Below, piece after piece: positions 55,493 to 63,360 of a stretch of 64,000 bases of DNA. This DNA is from Anaerolineales bacterium (lineage in GTDB: Bacteria; Chloroflexota; Anaerolineae; Anaerolineales; Villigracilaceae): contig CP129480.1 of NCBI GenBank assembly GCA_030583885.1, forward strand, positions 2,354,714-2,418,713, given 5' to 3'. A program made the position numbers and the translations under genes. Within the stretch, counting starts at the first letter, position 1. Each line of letters opens with the position of its first letter. The notes beneath the pieces are model-generated. The model did not search any database and was not told the origin of the DNA. It worked only from the letters and a program-made list of their open reading frames with translations.

Positions 55493-56122
55493 CTACTCGA
55501 TCACAAAATCGAACAACGCCAGTTGAAAGCCGTCCTTTGGCTGTACTTGCACCGTCAAATTGTCAACAGGCTGTTCGGGGAAATATAGCTGCGTCGTGAG
55601 GACCTGTCCATTTGGCGCTTGCACTTTGACGTGGATATGCCGAATGGGACGCGAGGAATACAAGCCGGGCAATACCGTTTCAAGAGAATATCTTCCCTGC
55701 TGATCGGTGAATTGATGTCCGCGCAGAGTGAAGCCGGCGTTATCATATTCGCCGTCCCCGTCCGCCTGCCAAAAATCCAGCCATACATCTGGGATGGGCT
55801 TGCAGTCCTCGTTCAGCACATGACCAATCAATATCAGCCTTTCGCCCCGTAGACCATCTTCAAGCAGGGATGTTCTTTCAGGCGTATTAGGAGTGTAATA
55901 GGGACCTTCCGCATTTGACGGAGTCAATACCCCGCTGCAGGAGGGTGCTGGAAGCGCGGAGAAAATGTTGGTGACGTCAGTGGCCGATTCAGTTTCAGCT
56001 GCAGGCAAGTCTGTTGGAGATGCAGCAGGTACAGTCGGGGCAGGAGGCGGGATGGTTTCCTGTACAATTGCAGGCGCACAAGCGGTCAATATCATCAGGC
56101 CAAGGATCAAGTATGGTTTCAT
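55493..56122 (-). CDS. Intradiol-dioxygenase-fold lipoprotein
   Basis: The protein has 209 residues from ATG 56122, chosen for the AGGAGAAG site just upstream. It has a lipoprotein signal peptide (lipobox LTAC, about residues 12-15) and a Pro/Thr linker. The domain (from about residue 70) resembles protocatechuate 3,4-dioxygenase: GPYYTPNTPERTSLLEDG, then GERLILIGHVLNEDCKPIPDVWLDFWQADGDGEYDN, and RPIRHIHVKVQAP. Candidate iron ligands are Tyr in GPYY and YDN, and the two His of RHIH. Known enzymes are cytosolic; this one is anchored outside the membrane, so its substrate may be an extracellular aromatic, or the fold may be reused. Confidence 0.85.
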   Translation of the reverse strand: MKPYLILGLMILTACAPAIVQETIPPPAPTVPAASPTDLPAAETESATDVTNIFSALPAPSCSGVLTPSNAEGPYYTPNTPERTSLLEDGLRGERLILIGHVLNEDCKPIPDVWLDFWQADGDGEYDNAGFTLRGHQFTDQQGRYSLETVLPGLYSSRPIRHIHVKVQAPNGQVLTTQLYFPEQPVDNLTVQVQPKDGFQLALFDFVIE

Positions 56123-56193
56123 TTTCTTCTCCTCTTCCTCTATCGGACGCGTCATCTCACATGCATATTTCGAAAAATTAATTTTTTCTCACC

Positions 56194-56223
56194 TTGACAT
56201 TTTCGGCAGGCGGGGTGTAAACT
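56194..56223 (+). promoter_or_regulatory. Promoter of the ABC exporter operon
   Basis: TTGACA (56194-56199) and TAAACT (56218-56223) have an 18-base spacer. They lie 44 bases before the leader reading frame. Confidence 0.6.
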
Positions 56224-56255
56224 ACGATGCGAAGTACGAAAATTTTATGAAAGGA

Positions 56256-56327
56256 GCGCACTCTTGATGTCCAGCAACACCTTCTTTATCCCCGATGCAG
56301 TTGGGAAAATTCCTCCTCGGAGTGCGC
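56256..56327 (+). promoter_or_regulatory. Leader hairpin overlapping the uORF
   Basis: GCGCACTC (56256-56263), next to the leader Shine-Dalgarno, is perfectly complementary to GAGTGCGC (56320-56327) near the end of the leader frame. Ribosomes on the leader peptide would disrupt this pairing. Confidence 0.55.
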
Positions 56328-56344
56328 CTGTTGACCGAATCTAG
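56267..56344 (+). CDS. Leader peptide (25 residues) upstream of ABC exporter genes
   Basis: The small frame has AAAGGAG ten bases before its ATG, begins MSSNTFFIPD and ends at TAG 56342. It lies between a good promoter and an intrinsic terminator that precedes the ABC exporter genes. This is the usual layout for ribosome-mediated attenuation of antibiotic- or stress-inducible transporter operons. The peptide itself has no recognisable domain. Confidence 0.6.
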   Translation: MSSNTFFIPDAVGKIPPRSAPVDRI

Positions 56345-56372
56345 GTCATTGTTCTGTCCTTTGCTTGTTTTG

Positions 56373-56405
56373 GGCTGCGGCGCACACGCCGCAGCCTTTT
56401 TGTTT
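56373..56405 (+). terminator. Intrinsic terminator in the leader (attenuator candidate)
   Basis: GGCTGCGGCG and CGCCGCAGCC form a ten-pair stem with a CACA loop followed by T-rich sequence, ending 20 bases before the ABC exporter ATG. No plus-strand gene other than the leader frame precedes it. Confidence 0.8.
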
Positions 56406-56424
56406 TATTTGATGGAGAACCACA

Positions 56425-58263
56425 ATGTCGAACGTAACCACCACCTCCCCATATTTTGACTTCCGCAATGCGCTCAATGAGAACCGCCTGCTTGGTCTGT
56501 GGCGCATGATGACGGACTACCGCTTCCCCTACATCGCGGCGACGGTCTCGCTTGCCATTTCCGCGCTGGCGAAGACCTCCGTGTACCTGCTGCTGCGTTT
56601 CTTTGCAGACGATGTGCTCGGAAAAGGCGCGATGCTCGGCGCGACGATGACCCAGACCTTTTTGTGGATTGGCTTGGGATTCATCCTGCTCGCCTTTGTG
56701 GAAGGCGGCGGCGCGTTTCTTTCGGGACGTCTGGCTGCCTACACTGCGGAGGGCATTACCCGCCGCCTGAGGGATTTCCTCTTCGACCACATCCAGCGCC
56801 TGAATTTTTCATATCACAGCAGCACCCCCACCGGTGACCTGATCGAGCGCGTCACGTCGGACGTGGATGCCTTGCGGCGCTTCTTCTCGGAGCAAGCCAT
56901 CGGCGTGGGACGCATCGTGCTGTTGTTCTTCATCAACTGGTTCGCCATTCTGTATATCAACGTAAAACTGGGCTGGCTGTCAGTGATTGTCATTCCGCCC
57001 ATCCTGCTGGTGTCGCTGTGGTTCTTCAAAAAAGTGACCAAAGCCTACGAAGATTATCAGGCGCAGGAAGCAGTGCTTTCCACGACCCTGCAGGAGAACC
57101 TGACGGGTGTGCGCGTGGTGAAAGCCTTTGCGCGGCAGGAGTACGAAAAGGAAAAATTCGACAAGGACAACTGGGGCAAGTACATCAAGGGCAAGTTCCT
57201 GCTGTTGATGCACTCGCTCTTCTGGCCCCTTTCGGATATTGTGCTCGGCGCGCAGATGCTGTTCGGGTTTGTGTACGCAGCGTTCATGGCAATCAACGGC
57301 GAGATTTCCATCGGTGACTATGTCGCTTATGTCGGGCTGGTCGTGTGGCTGATCTTCCCCATCCGTAACCTGGGGCGCATTATTGTGCAGACCTCCACGG
57401 GGATGGTCTCGTACCAGCGTCTGATGGACATCACCAAACAGGGGCGTGAAGACCTCGATGGCGGCAAGGTGCAACCCGCAGGCCCAGTGCGAGGCGAGAT
57501 CGAATTCAAAAACGTCTCGTTCGTCTATTCGGACGGAACACATGAGGTCATCAAGGATATTTCCTTCCACATCCAGCCTGGGCAGTCCATTGCCCTGCTC
57601 GGCTCGACGGGTTCAGGCAAGACCTCGCTGGTCAACCTGCTGCCCCGCTTCCACGAATACACGGGAGGAGAAATCCTGCTCGATGGTGTGGACTTAAAGG
57701 ACTTCCCGCGTAAATACCTGCGCGAGCAGATCGGTATCGTGCAGCAGGAGCCGTTCCTGTTCAGCCGCTCGATCCGCGAGAATATTTTATACGGCGTGGG
57801 TCGCAAGGTGATGCAGGCGGAGATCGAAGCCGCCGCACAAGCCGCCGCCGTGCATGATGTGATCGTCGGTTTCCCCGATGGCTACAACACCATTGTCGGC
57901 GAGAAGGGCGTGACGCTCTCCGGCGGACAAAAGCAGCGCGTGACCATCGCCCGCACCATCCTGAAGAACCCGAAGATTCTGATCCTCGATGACTCCACCT
58001 CCGCAGTGGACACCGAGACGGAGGCATCCATTCGACAGGCGTTGAACGATCTGATGGAAAACCGCACCACCTTCATCATCGCGCATCGCATTCAATCCGT
58101 GATGAAAGCCGATTTGATCCTTGTGCTGGATAAGGGCAGGGTCGTTCAAAAAGGCACGCATGAGGAGTTACTCGCCCAGGCGGATGGGATGTATCGCAAG
58201 ATTTATGACATCCAGACGCGGATCGATGAGGAGTTGGAGCACGAGATCGCAAGAGCGAATTAA
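56425..58263 (+). CDS. ABC exporter half-transporter, degenerate-site subunit
   Basis: The protein has 612 residues: six membrane helices (about 30-325) followed by a nucleotide-binding domain (about 350-590). Walker A is GSTGSGKTS, the signature is LSGGQKQR, and the Walker B region is ILILDDSTSAVD, with Asp where the catalytic Glu normally stands. This matches the non-canonical subunit of heterodimeric exporters of the TM287/288 and BmrCD type. It pairs with the next gene, 48 bases downstream. The likely role is lipid or multidrug export. Expression is probably gated by the upstream leader. Confidence 0.93.
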   Translation: MSNVTTTSPYFDFRNALNENRLLGLWRMMTDYRFPYIAATVSLAISALAKTSVYLLLRFFADDVLGKGAMLGATMTQTFLWIGLGFILLAFVEGGGAFLSGRLAAYTAEGITRRLRDFLFDHIQRLNFSYHSSTPTGDLIERVTSDVDALRRFFSEQAIGVGRIVLLFFINWFAILYINVKLGWLSVIVIPPILLVSLWFFKKVTKAYEDYQAQEAVLSTTLQENLTGVRVVKAFARQEYEKEKFDKDNWGKYIKGKFLLLMHSLFWPLSDIVLGAQMLFGFVYAAFMAINGEISIGDYVAYVGLVVWLIFPIRNLGRIIVQTSTGMVSYQRLMDITKQGREDLDGGKVQPAGPVRGEIEFKNVSFVYSDGTHEVIKDISFHIQPGQSIALLGSTGSGKTSLVNLLPRFHEYTGGEILLDGVDLKDFPRKYLREQIGIVQQEPFLFSRSIRENILYGVGRKVMQAEIEAAAQAAAVHDVIVGFPDGYNTIVGEKGVTLSGGQKQRVTIARTILKNPKILILDDSTSAVDTETEASIRQALNDLMENRTTFIIAHRIQSVMKADLILVLDKGRVVQKGTHEELLAQADGMYRKIYDIQTRIDEELEHEIARAN

Positions 58264-58273
58264 TGAATTTGTA

Positions 58274-58296
58274 GGGGCGCAGCGTCGCTGCGCCCC
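58274..58296 (+). repeat. Intercistronic hairpin between the two ABC genes
   Basis: GGGGCGCAGC and GCTGCGCCCC pair with a three-base loop. It may stabilise the upstream message or belong to a dispersed GC-rich repeat family. There is no T run, so it is not a terminator. Confidence 0.55.
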
Positions 58297-58311
58297 TGCG
58301 GAGAATGAACC

Positions 58312-60231
58312 ATGGCTGAAGATATCGAACTGATCGAACTCGAAGAAGAGGAACATACAGCGCAATTGACCGCGCCGATCCTTAAACGCATCTTTACCCT
58401 GCTCAAGCCGCATTGGAAGTGGGTGCTGGGATTTCTCATCACCATCGCGCTGGTCTCGAGCATGGACGCCTACTTCACGTACCTGAACAAGCAGATCGTG
58501 GACGACGGCATCAACCTCAGGGACAGGGAACGCATCATCCAGATCGCGTGGCTGTACGGTTCGTTCCTGCTGCTGCAAGCCGCGTTCATCTTCATTTTTA
58601 TTTACCTTGCGGGGGTGCTGGGTGAGCGCGTGCAATATGACTTGCGCAGGATGCTCTTCAACCACCTGCAGGACTTGTCGCTTTCGTACTACGCCCAAAA
58701 CGCGGTGGGACGCCTGATCGCGCGCGTCACCTCGGATACGGGGCGCGTCTCGGAACTGGTGACCTGGGGCATCGTGGACAGCACCTGGGCGCTGATGAAC
58801 ATCATCACCTCGCTGACCTTCATGGCGATCATCAACTGGCGGCTGGCGCTGATCGTGTCGGTTATCATCCCGGTCATGGTCTTTATCGCCACCAAGTTCC
58901 AGAAGTACATTTTGGTGGAATTCCGCAATGCGCGGCGCACGAACAGCAAAATCACCGGGGCGTACAACGAGAACATTCAGGGCGTGCGCGTGGTCAAGGC
59001 GCTGGGACGCGAAGACGCGAACCTGCTCGAATTCCAGACCCTGACGACGAAAATGTACCGCGCCTCCTACCGCGCGGCGTGGCTTTCGGCGCTCTTCCTC
59101 CCAACCGTGCAGATCATCGCCGCCATCGCGCTGGGAGCCATCGTCTGGTACGGCGGGACGCAGATCTCGCTGGGGTTGATCACCATCGGCGGGATCCAAG
59201 CCTTCGTCTCATACCTGACCTTCATGATGTGGCCCGTGCAGGATCTGGCGCGCGTCTATGCCGAGATGCAGCACAGCATTGCCTCGGCAGAGAGAATCTT
59301 CAAATTGATCGACACGCCACCCGACGTACACAACCGTCCCGACGCCATCGAAGCGAAGACCTTGATGGGCGAGATCGAATTCGACCACGTGGACTTCTTC
59401 TACGAAGACCGCAAACCCGTGCTGACCGATTTCACGCTGAAGGTGAAACCCGGGGAGATGATCGCGCTCGTCGGTCCGACAGGCGGCGGGAAATCCACCA
59501 TCGTCAACCTGCTGTGCCGATTCTACGAGCCGCAGAGTGGCGTGATCCGCATCAATGGACGGGATTACACCGGGTACACGCTCGAGTCGATCCACAAAAG
59601 AATCGGCATCGTGCTGCAAACACCGCACCTGTTCTCGGGGACGGTACGCGAGAACATCCGTTACGGGCGGCTGGGAGCGAGTGACGCCGACGTGGAAGCC
59701 GCGGCGAAGGTGGCTGGCGCGCAGGATTTTATTTTGACGCTCGAAAAGGGCTACGACCAGAACGTGGGCGAAGGCGGCAACCTGCTCTCGGTGGGACAGA
59801 AGCAGTTGATCTCGCTGGCGCGCGCGGTGCTTGCCAAGCCGGAGTTGTTCATCATGGATGAGGCGACTTCGTCAGTGGATACGCTGACCGAGGCGCTGAT
59901 TCAAAAAGGCATGGATGCGCTGCTGCAGGGACGCACATCGTTCGTGATCGCGCACCGCCTCTCCACCATCCGCCGCGCGGAACGCATCCTCGTCATCGAA
60001 GACGGGCGCATCGCGGAGCAGGGCACGCACGCCGAATTGCTGAGAATACGCGGACATTACTACCGCCTGTACACCCAGCAGTTCCGCCATGAGTTGGAAG
60101 TAGCCTATGGGGTTGCCGACGAAGTCCTCGCAAGGCGCGAGATCGAAGGCGAGAGCCGCGAAGATGTGACGGCGGATTCGATCATGATGAAAAGAGAGAA
60201 ATCTGTTGAAGAGGCCCCGGCCGCGGATTAA
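58312..60231 (+). CDS. ABC exporter half-transporter, catalytic subunit
   Basis: The protein has 639 residues. An acidic N-terminus (IELIELEEEE) precedes six membrane helices (about 35-335) and a nucleotide-binding domain (about 355-595). Walker A is GPTGGGKST, the signature is LSVGQKQL and Walker B is LFIMDEATSSVD with the catalytic Glu. The altered signature here and the intact Glu complement the partner at 56425-58263, so the heterodimer has one canonical and one degenerate ATP site. A charged C-terminal tail of about 40 residues follows. Confidence 0.93.
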   Translation: MAEDIELIELEEEEHTAQLTAPILKRIFTLLKPHWKWVLGFLITIALVSSMDAYFTYLNKQIVDDGINLRDRERIIQIAWLYGSFLLLQAAFIFIFIYLAGVLGERVQYDLRRMLFNHLQDLSLSYYAQNAVGRLIARVTSDTGRVSELVTWGIVDSTWALMNIITSLTFMAIINWRLALIVSVIIPVMVFIATKFQKYILVEFRNARRTNSKITGAYNENIQGVRVVKALGREDANLLEFQTLTTKMYRASYRAAWLSALFLPTVQIIAAIALGAIVWYGGTQISLGLITIGGIQAFVSYLTFMMWPVQDLARVYAEMQHSIASAERIFKLIDTPPDVHNRPDAIEAKTLMGEIEFDHVDFFYEDRKPVLTDFTLKVKPGEMIALVGPTGGGKSTIVNLLCRFYEPQSGVIRINGRDYTGYTLESIHKRIGIVLQTPHLFSGTVRENIRYGRLGASDADVEAAAKVAGAQDFILTLEKGYDQNVGEGGNLLSVGQKQLISLARAVLAKPELFIMDEATSSVDTLTEALIQKGMDALLQGRTSFVIAHRLSTIRRAERILVIEDGRIAEQGTHAELLRIRGHYYRLYTQQFRHELEVAYGVADEVLARREIEGESREDVTADSIMMKREKSVEEAPAAD

Positions 60232-60234
60232 GTG

Positions 60235-60272
60235 CAAAGCCTCCAGGTTGTCCGCCAACCTGGAGGCTTTCT
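60235..60272 (+). terminator. Terminator after the ABC exporter operon
   Basis: AAAGCCTCCAGGTTG and CAACCTGGAGGCTTT form a 15-pair stem with a five-base loop. Confidence 0.8.
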
Positions 60273-60279
60273 ATTAGCG

Positions 60280-60285
60280 TATAAT
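60280..60285 (+). promoter_or_regulatory. TATAAT six bases before the small membrane protein gene
   Basis: A perfect -10 hexamer sits just after the terminator with leaderless spacing to ATG 60292. Confidence 0.5.
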
Positions 60286-60291
60286 CCCTGC

Positions 60292-60600
60292 ATGTCAATT
60301 CAACCTGCAGGGAAAACCTATTTCGGGCTGGCTGCCATCCTCACGGGCATTCTGGCTGTGTTGTTTATCCTGGCAAATATCGGGTCTTCCTACCTGCGCA
60401 TCTCCCCGCTTCTGTTCAATCAACTGAATACCATCACGGCGCTCCTGTACTGCATCCTGACGCCGTTGACGGTTGCGCTGGGTTTTATGGGGATCATTCT
60501 CAAGAGGGATTCGATGATCCTGGGGGTGCTCGCCATTGGTATGGTGGCGGTCCCTTTTTTGCTGTTGTTTACCCAATTTGCCGCCGGTTTTATCGAATAA
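60292..60600 (+). CDS. Small membrane protein of unknown function
   Basis: The protein has 102 residues with three predicted helices (about 9-30, 42-68 and 76-98). ATG 60292 is preferred to the in-frame ATG at 60232, which lies in the terminator of the preceding operon. A TATAAT box six bases upstream and no Shine-Dalgarno sequence suggest a leaderless mRNA. It may belong to the DUF4190-like group of small membrane proteins, but I cannot assign it firmly. Confidence 0.6.
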   Translation: MSIQPAGKTYFGLAAILTGILAVLFILANIGSSYLRISPLLFNQLNTITALLYCILTPLTVALGFMGIILKRDSMILGVLAIGMVAVPFLLLFTQFAAGFIE

Positions 60601-60633
60601 CCTGCAGGTGTGGCAGGGCGGCATATTTTCCTC

Positions 60634-61581
60634 CTAGGGGGCGATCAGTATCTTCAACACCCCCGCCTGACCCGCCTTCTCCATTGCTTTAACCGCATCC
60701 TTCAATTTATATTCATCCGCAATCAATACTGTCGGGTCTACTTCGCGTTTTTCCATCAAACGCAGGGCCGGCGCAAATGGTCCACAGCGTGATCCGATCA
60801 TGGTGATCTCGTCCACGACGATGGATGAGAAGTTCACGGTCATATCACCTTTGTAGGTGGATTTCAACACCAGCGTCCCGCGTGGACGAATGGCATTGCG
60901 TGCCAGGTTGAATCCATCCGATGAGCCGGTCGCTTCGACAGCCACATCCCATTTACGTGGCTGAATGTCCGCTTCCGAGATGACTGGAATCCTGCGCGCG
61001 GTCAGCAGGTCTTTTTGCTGCTGGTGACGCGCCAACACATGCAGGTCACAGCCTGTCAGCGCCAGTGTTTGTGCGATCAATTGCCCCAGCCTGCCCGCGC
61101 CAACCAGCAGAACGCGGTCGGTCGGCTGGATCTGTATTTGTTCCTGGATCTCCAGCGCAGCAGCCAGCGGCTCGGTGAAGACCGCCATATCATCGGGGAC
61201 GGAGTCTGGCACGCGCTGTAAATTTTCCAGCGGAAGGGATGTATATTCGGCGAACACGCCATTGCGGTTAACGATTCCCAGCACGGTGCGGTTCTCGCAA
61301 TGCGTGGGCCGTCCATACCGGCAGGCTTCGCAGGTTCCACACACGGCGTTGATCTCCCCGACCACGCGTGTGCCAACCCAGCCTTCCTTGGGTGCATCCA
61401 CTACTTCGCCGACGAATTCGTGACCGAGAATTCCCGTATATGGATAATATCCCTTGACCAGTTCCAGATCGGTACTGCAAATGCCCGCCCTGCGGACCTT
61501 AATCAGCGCCTCGTTTTTTCGTTCCGGCTTGGGCGCATCGCGCAATTCAATGTGATTGTTTTCCAGCCACAATGCCTTCAT
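60634..61581 (-). CDS. Zinc-type alcohol/threonine dehydrogenase-like oxidoreductase
   Basis: The medium-chain dehydrogenase has 315 residues. Catalytic zinc residues appear as Cys in GICSTDLEL and His-Glu in GHEFVGEV. The structural zinc set is present in GEINAVCGTCEACRYGRPTHCENR. The nucleotide-binding motif VLLVGAGRLGQLIAQ (about 158-172) and VAVEATGSSDGFNLA follow. It oxidises an alcohol or polyol with NAD(P); the substrate cannot be told. It overlaps the RNA methyltransferase gene by 35 bases and is probably co-transcribed with it. Confidence 0.9.
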   Translation of the reverse strand: MKALWLENNHIELRDAPKPERKNEALIKVRRAGICSTDLELVKGYYPYTGILGHEFVGEVVDAPKEGWVGTRVVGEINAVCGTCEACRYGRPTHCENRTVLGIVNRNGVFAEYTSLPLENLQRVPDSVPDDMAVFTEPLAAALEIQEQIQIQPTDRVLLVGAGRLGQLIAQTLALTGCDLHVLARHQQQKDLLTARRIPVISEADIQPRKWDVAVEATGSSDGFNLARNAIRPRGTLVLKSTYKGDMTVNFSSIVVDEITMIGSRCGPFAPALRLMEKREVDPTVLIADEYKLKDAVKAMEKAGQAGVLKILIAP

Positions 61582-62347
61582 TTCTCTGCCTCACAATTTC
61601 ATACGTGATCAATGCGGTTGCGATCGAAACATTCAGCGAATTGACCCTGCCGATCATCGGGATCCCGACTTTGACATCCGCATTTTGCATCCAAAAATCG
61701 GTCAGCCCTTCATCTTCCGTGCCGACGGCCAGGGCGGCAGGTCCGCGCAAATTGACATCCGTATACAGCATCTCCGCAGACGGCGTCGCTGCCAAAATCC
61801 GCATCTCTTTGGACCTGAGCCATGCCAGCGCATTCGGCGCCTCGATCTCGACGGTGGGTACGGTAAAAACCGCGCCGCGGCTGGCGCGGATGACATTTGG
61901 ATTCCATATATCCACGCGCGGATCACAGACGAGCACGGCATCCACCCCGGCGGCGTCGGCTGTGCGCAGAATGGCTCCGAGATTGCCGGGCTTCTCAATG
62001 GACTCCGCCACGATCACCAGCGGAGATGTGGACAACCTCAAATCCTCCAGCGAAGTCTTGGGAGTGGGGAAAATCCCAAGCCAGCCGTCGGGGTTATCGC
62101 GGTATGAGATCTTCTCAAAGACCGCGCGGCTGAGGGTGGTTATGTCAGCGTTGGGGGTGTTGATCGCGCGCGTGGCAAGTTCGGGCGCAGTCAGAAGCGT
62201 TTGTGGAAGGAGTCCACAGTCAAGAGCGAGGGTTAATTCATCGAAGCCTTCCACGAGGATCAATTTGTCACGCTGGCGTTGACGTTTATCCTCGCGGAGT
62301 TTTACGATGTGTTTGATTTTTGGGTTTTGGGCGCTGGTGATGTCCAT
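61547..62347 (-). CDS. TrmH/SpoU-family RNA 2'-O-methyltransferase
   Basis: The protein has 266 residues. An N-terminal substrate-binding domain begins MDITSAQNPKIKHIVKLREDKRQRQRDKLILVEG, a typical SpoU beginning. The knotted C-terminal domain has VIVAESIEKPGNLGAILRTADAAGVDAVLVCD (motif 1), AVGTEDEGL (motif 2) and VGIPMIGRVNSLNVSIATALITYEIVRQR (motif 3). It methylates ribose 2'-OH of rRNA or tRNA with SAM. Its 3' end overlaps the dehydrogenase start by 35 bases. Confidence 0.93.
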   Translation of the reverse strand: MDITSAQNPKIKHIVKLREDKRQRQRDKLILVEGFDELTLALDCGLLPQTLLTAPELATRAINTPNADITTLSRAVFEKISYRDNPDGWLGIFPTPKTSLEDLRLSTSPLVIVAESIEKPGNLGAILRTADAAGVDAVLVCDPRVDIWNPNVIRASRGAVFTVPTVEIEAPNALAWLRSKEMRILAATPSAEMLYTDVNLRGPAALAVGTEDEGLTDFWMQNADVKVGIPMIGRVNSLNVSIATALITYEIVRQRNEGIVAGKQSH

Positions 62348-62373
62348 GGATGCACCGCGGCATTCACACCGCG

Positions 62374-63360
62374 TTACTTAACGATCAGCAAACAAGCCGC
62401 CTGATGCGTTTTACTGAGCGTCACCATGGGCGGGTCGCTGGCTTTGCAGGCGTCTAAAGCAACCGGGCAGCGCGGATGGAACCGACAGCCTGTGGGGATA
62501 TCGATTGGGTTGGGGGTTTCGCCCTGCAGAATAATTCGTTCGTGGCGCAGGCGCGGGTTTGGAACGGGGATGACGGAGATCAGGGCTTTGGTGTACGGAT
62601 GTTGCGGACTTTCCAGCACTTCAAGCATGGTCCCAATTTCCACGATGCGCCCAAGATACATGACGGCGACACGGTCGGCGAAGAAACCGACGGAACCGAG
62701 GTCATGCGTGATGAAGATGACCGCGATCTGGCGCGTGATGCGAAGTTCCGCAAGCAGGTTGATGATCTCTGCACGGATGGAGACATCCAGCATGGAAACA
62801 GGTTCATCGGCCAGGATGATCTCAGGCTCCAGCACAAGCGCAGCGGCGATCACCACGCGCTGGCGCTGCCCGCCGGAGAGTTCATGCGGGTACCGTCCAA
62901 GATAGATCTCGGCGGGCTTCAAACCCGCATCTTCCATGGCTTTCCTGACGCGTTCATCGCGCTCAGCCTTGTTATTTGCAAGTCCATGCACCACCAAGGG
63001 TTCCGAGACGATCTCTTCGATGGTCTGTGTGGGATTCAACGACTCGTACGGGTCTTGAAAGACCATTTGGATCTTGCGGCGCAGGTCCTTGCGTTGATGG
63101 TCATTCAAATGCGTGATATCGCGCCCTTCGTACATGACCGTGCCTTCGGTTACATCTTCCAGGCCCATTAACATAAGCGCCAGAGTGGATTTACCGCAGC
63201 CACTCTCACCCACCAGTGCGATCACTTCACTGCGGCGCAGGACAAGGTCGATACCGTCCACGGCGTGCAGGTCGCGGGAATTTCGGGAGAATAATCCGGG
63301 GTGACCGACATCGAAATATTTTTTTAATCCGCGAATTTCCAGAAAATGCTCTATGCTCAT
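62374..63360 (-). CDS. Oligopeptide/dipeptide ABC transporter ATP-binding protein, OppF/DppF type
   Basis: The protein has 328 residues. Walker A is GESGCGKST, followed by the Q-loop FQDPYESLNPTQTIEEIV, signature LSGGQRQRV, and a Walker B region EPEIILADEPVSMLDVS. The C-terminal oligo_HPY extension is seen in LESPQHPYTKALISVIPVPNPR and GCRFHPRCP, where cysteines can bind an Fe-S cluster. It energises peptide or nickel uptake together with the partner ATPase encoded upstream, whose stop overlaps this start by four bases. Confidence 0.94.
   Translation of the reverse strand: MSIEHFLEIRGLKKYFDVGHPGLFSRNSRDLHAVDGIDLVLRRSEVIALVGESGCGKSTLALMLMGLEDVTEGTVMYEGRDITHLNDHQRKDLRRKIQMVFQDPYESLNPTQTIEEIVSEPLVVHGLANNKAERDERVRKAMEDAGLKPAEIYLGRYPHELSGGQRQRVVIAAALVLEPEIILADEPVSMLDVSIRAEIINLLAELRITRQIAVIFITHDLGSVGFFADRVAVMYLGRIVEIGTMLEVLESPQHPYTKALISVIPVPNPRLRHERIILQGETPNPIDIPTGCRFHPRCPVALDACKASDPPMVTLSKTHQAACLLIVK

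Noticed and set aside
58168..59199. 343-residue minus-strand frame across the ABC exporter genes
   Set aside because: Antisense to conserved ABC transporter sequence and rich in Arg/Asp/His, as expected of a shadow frame.
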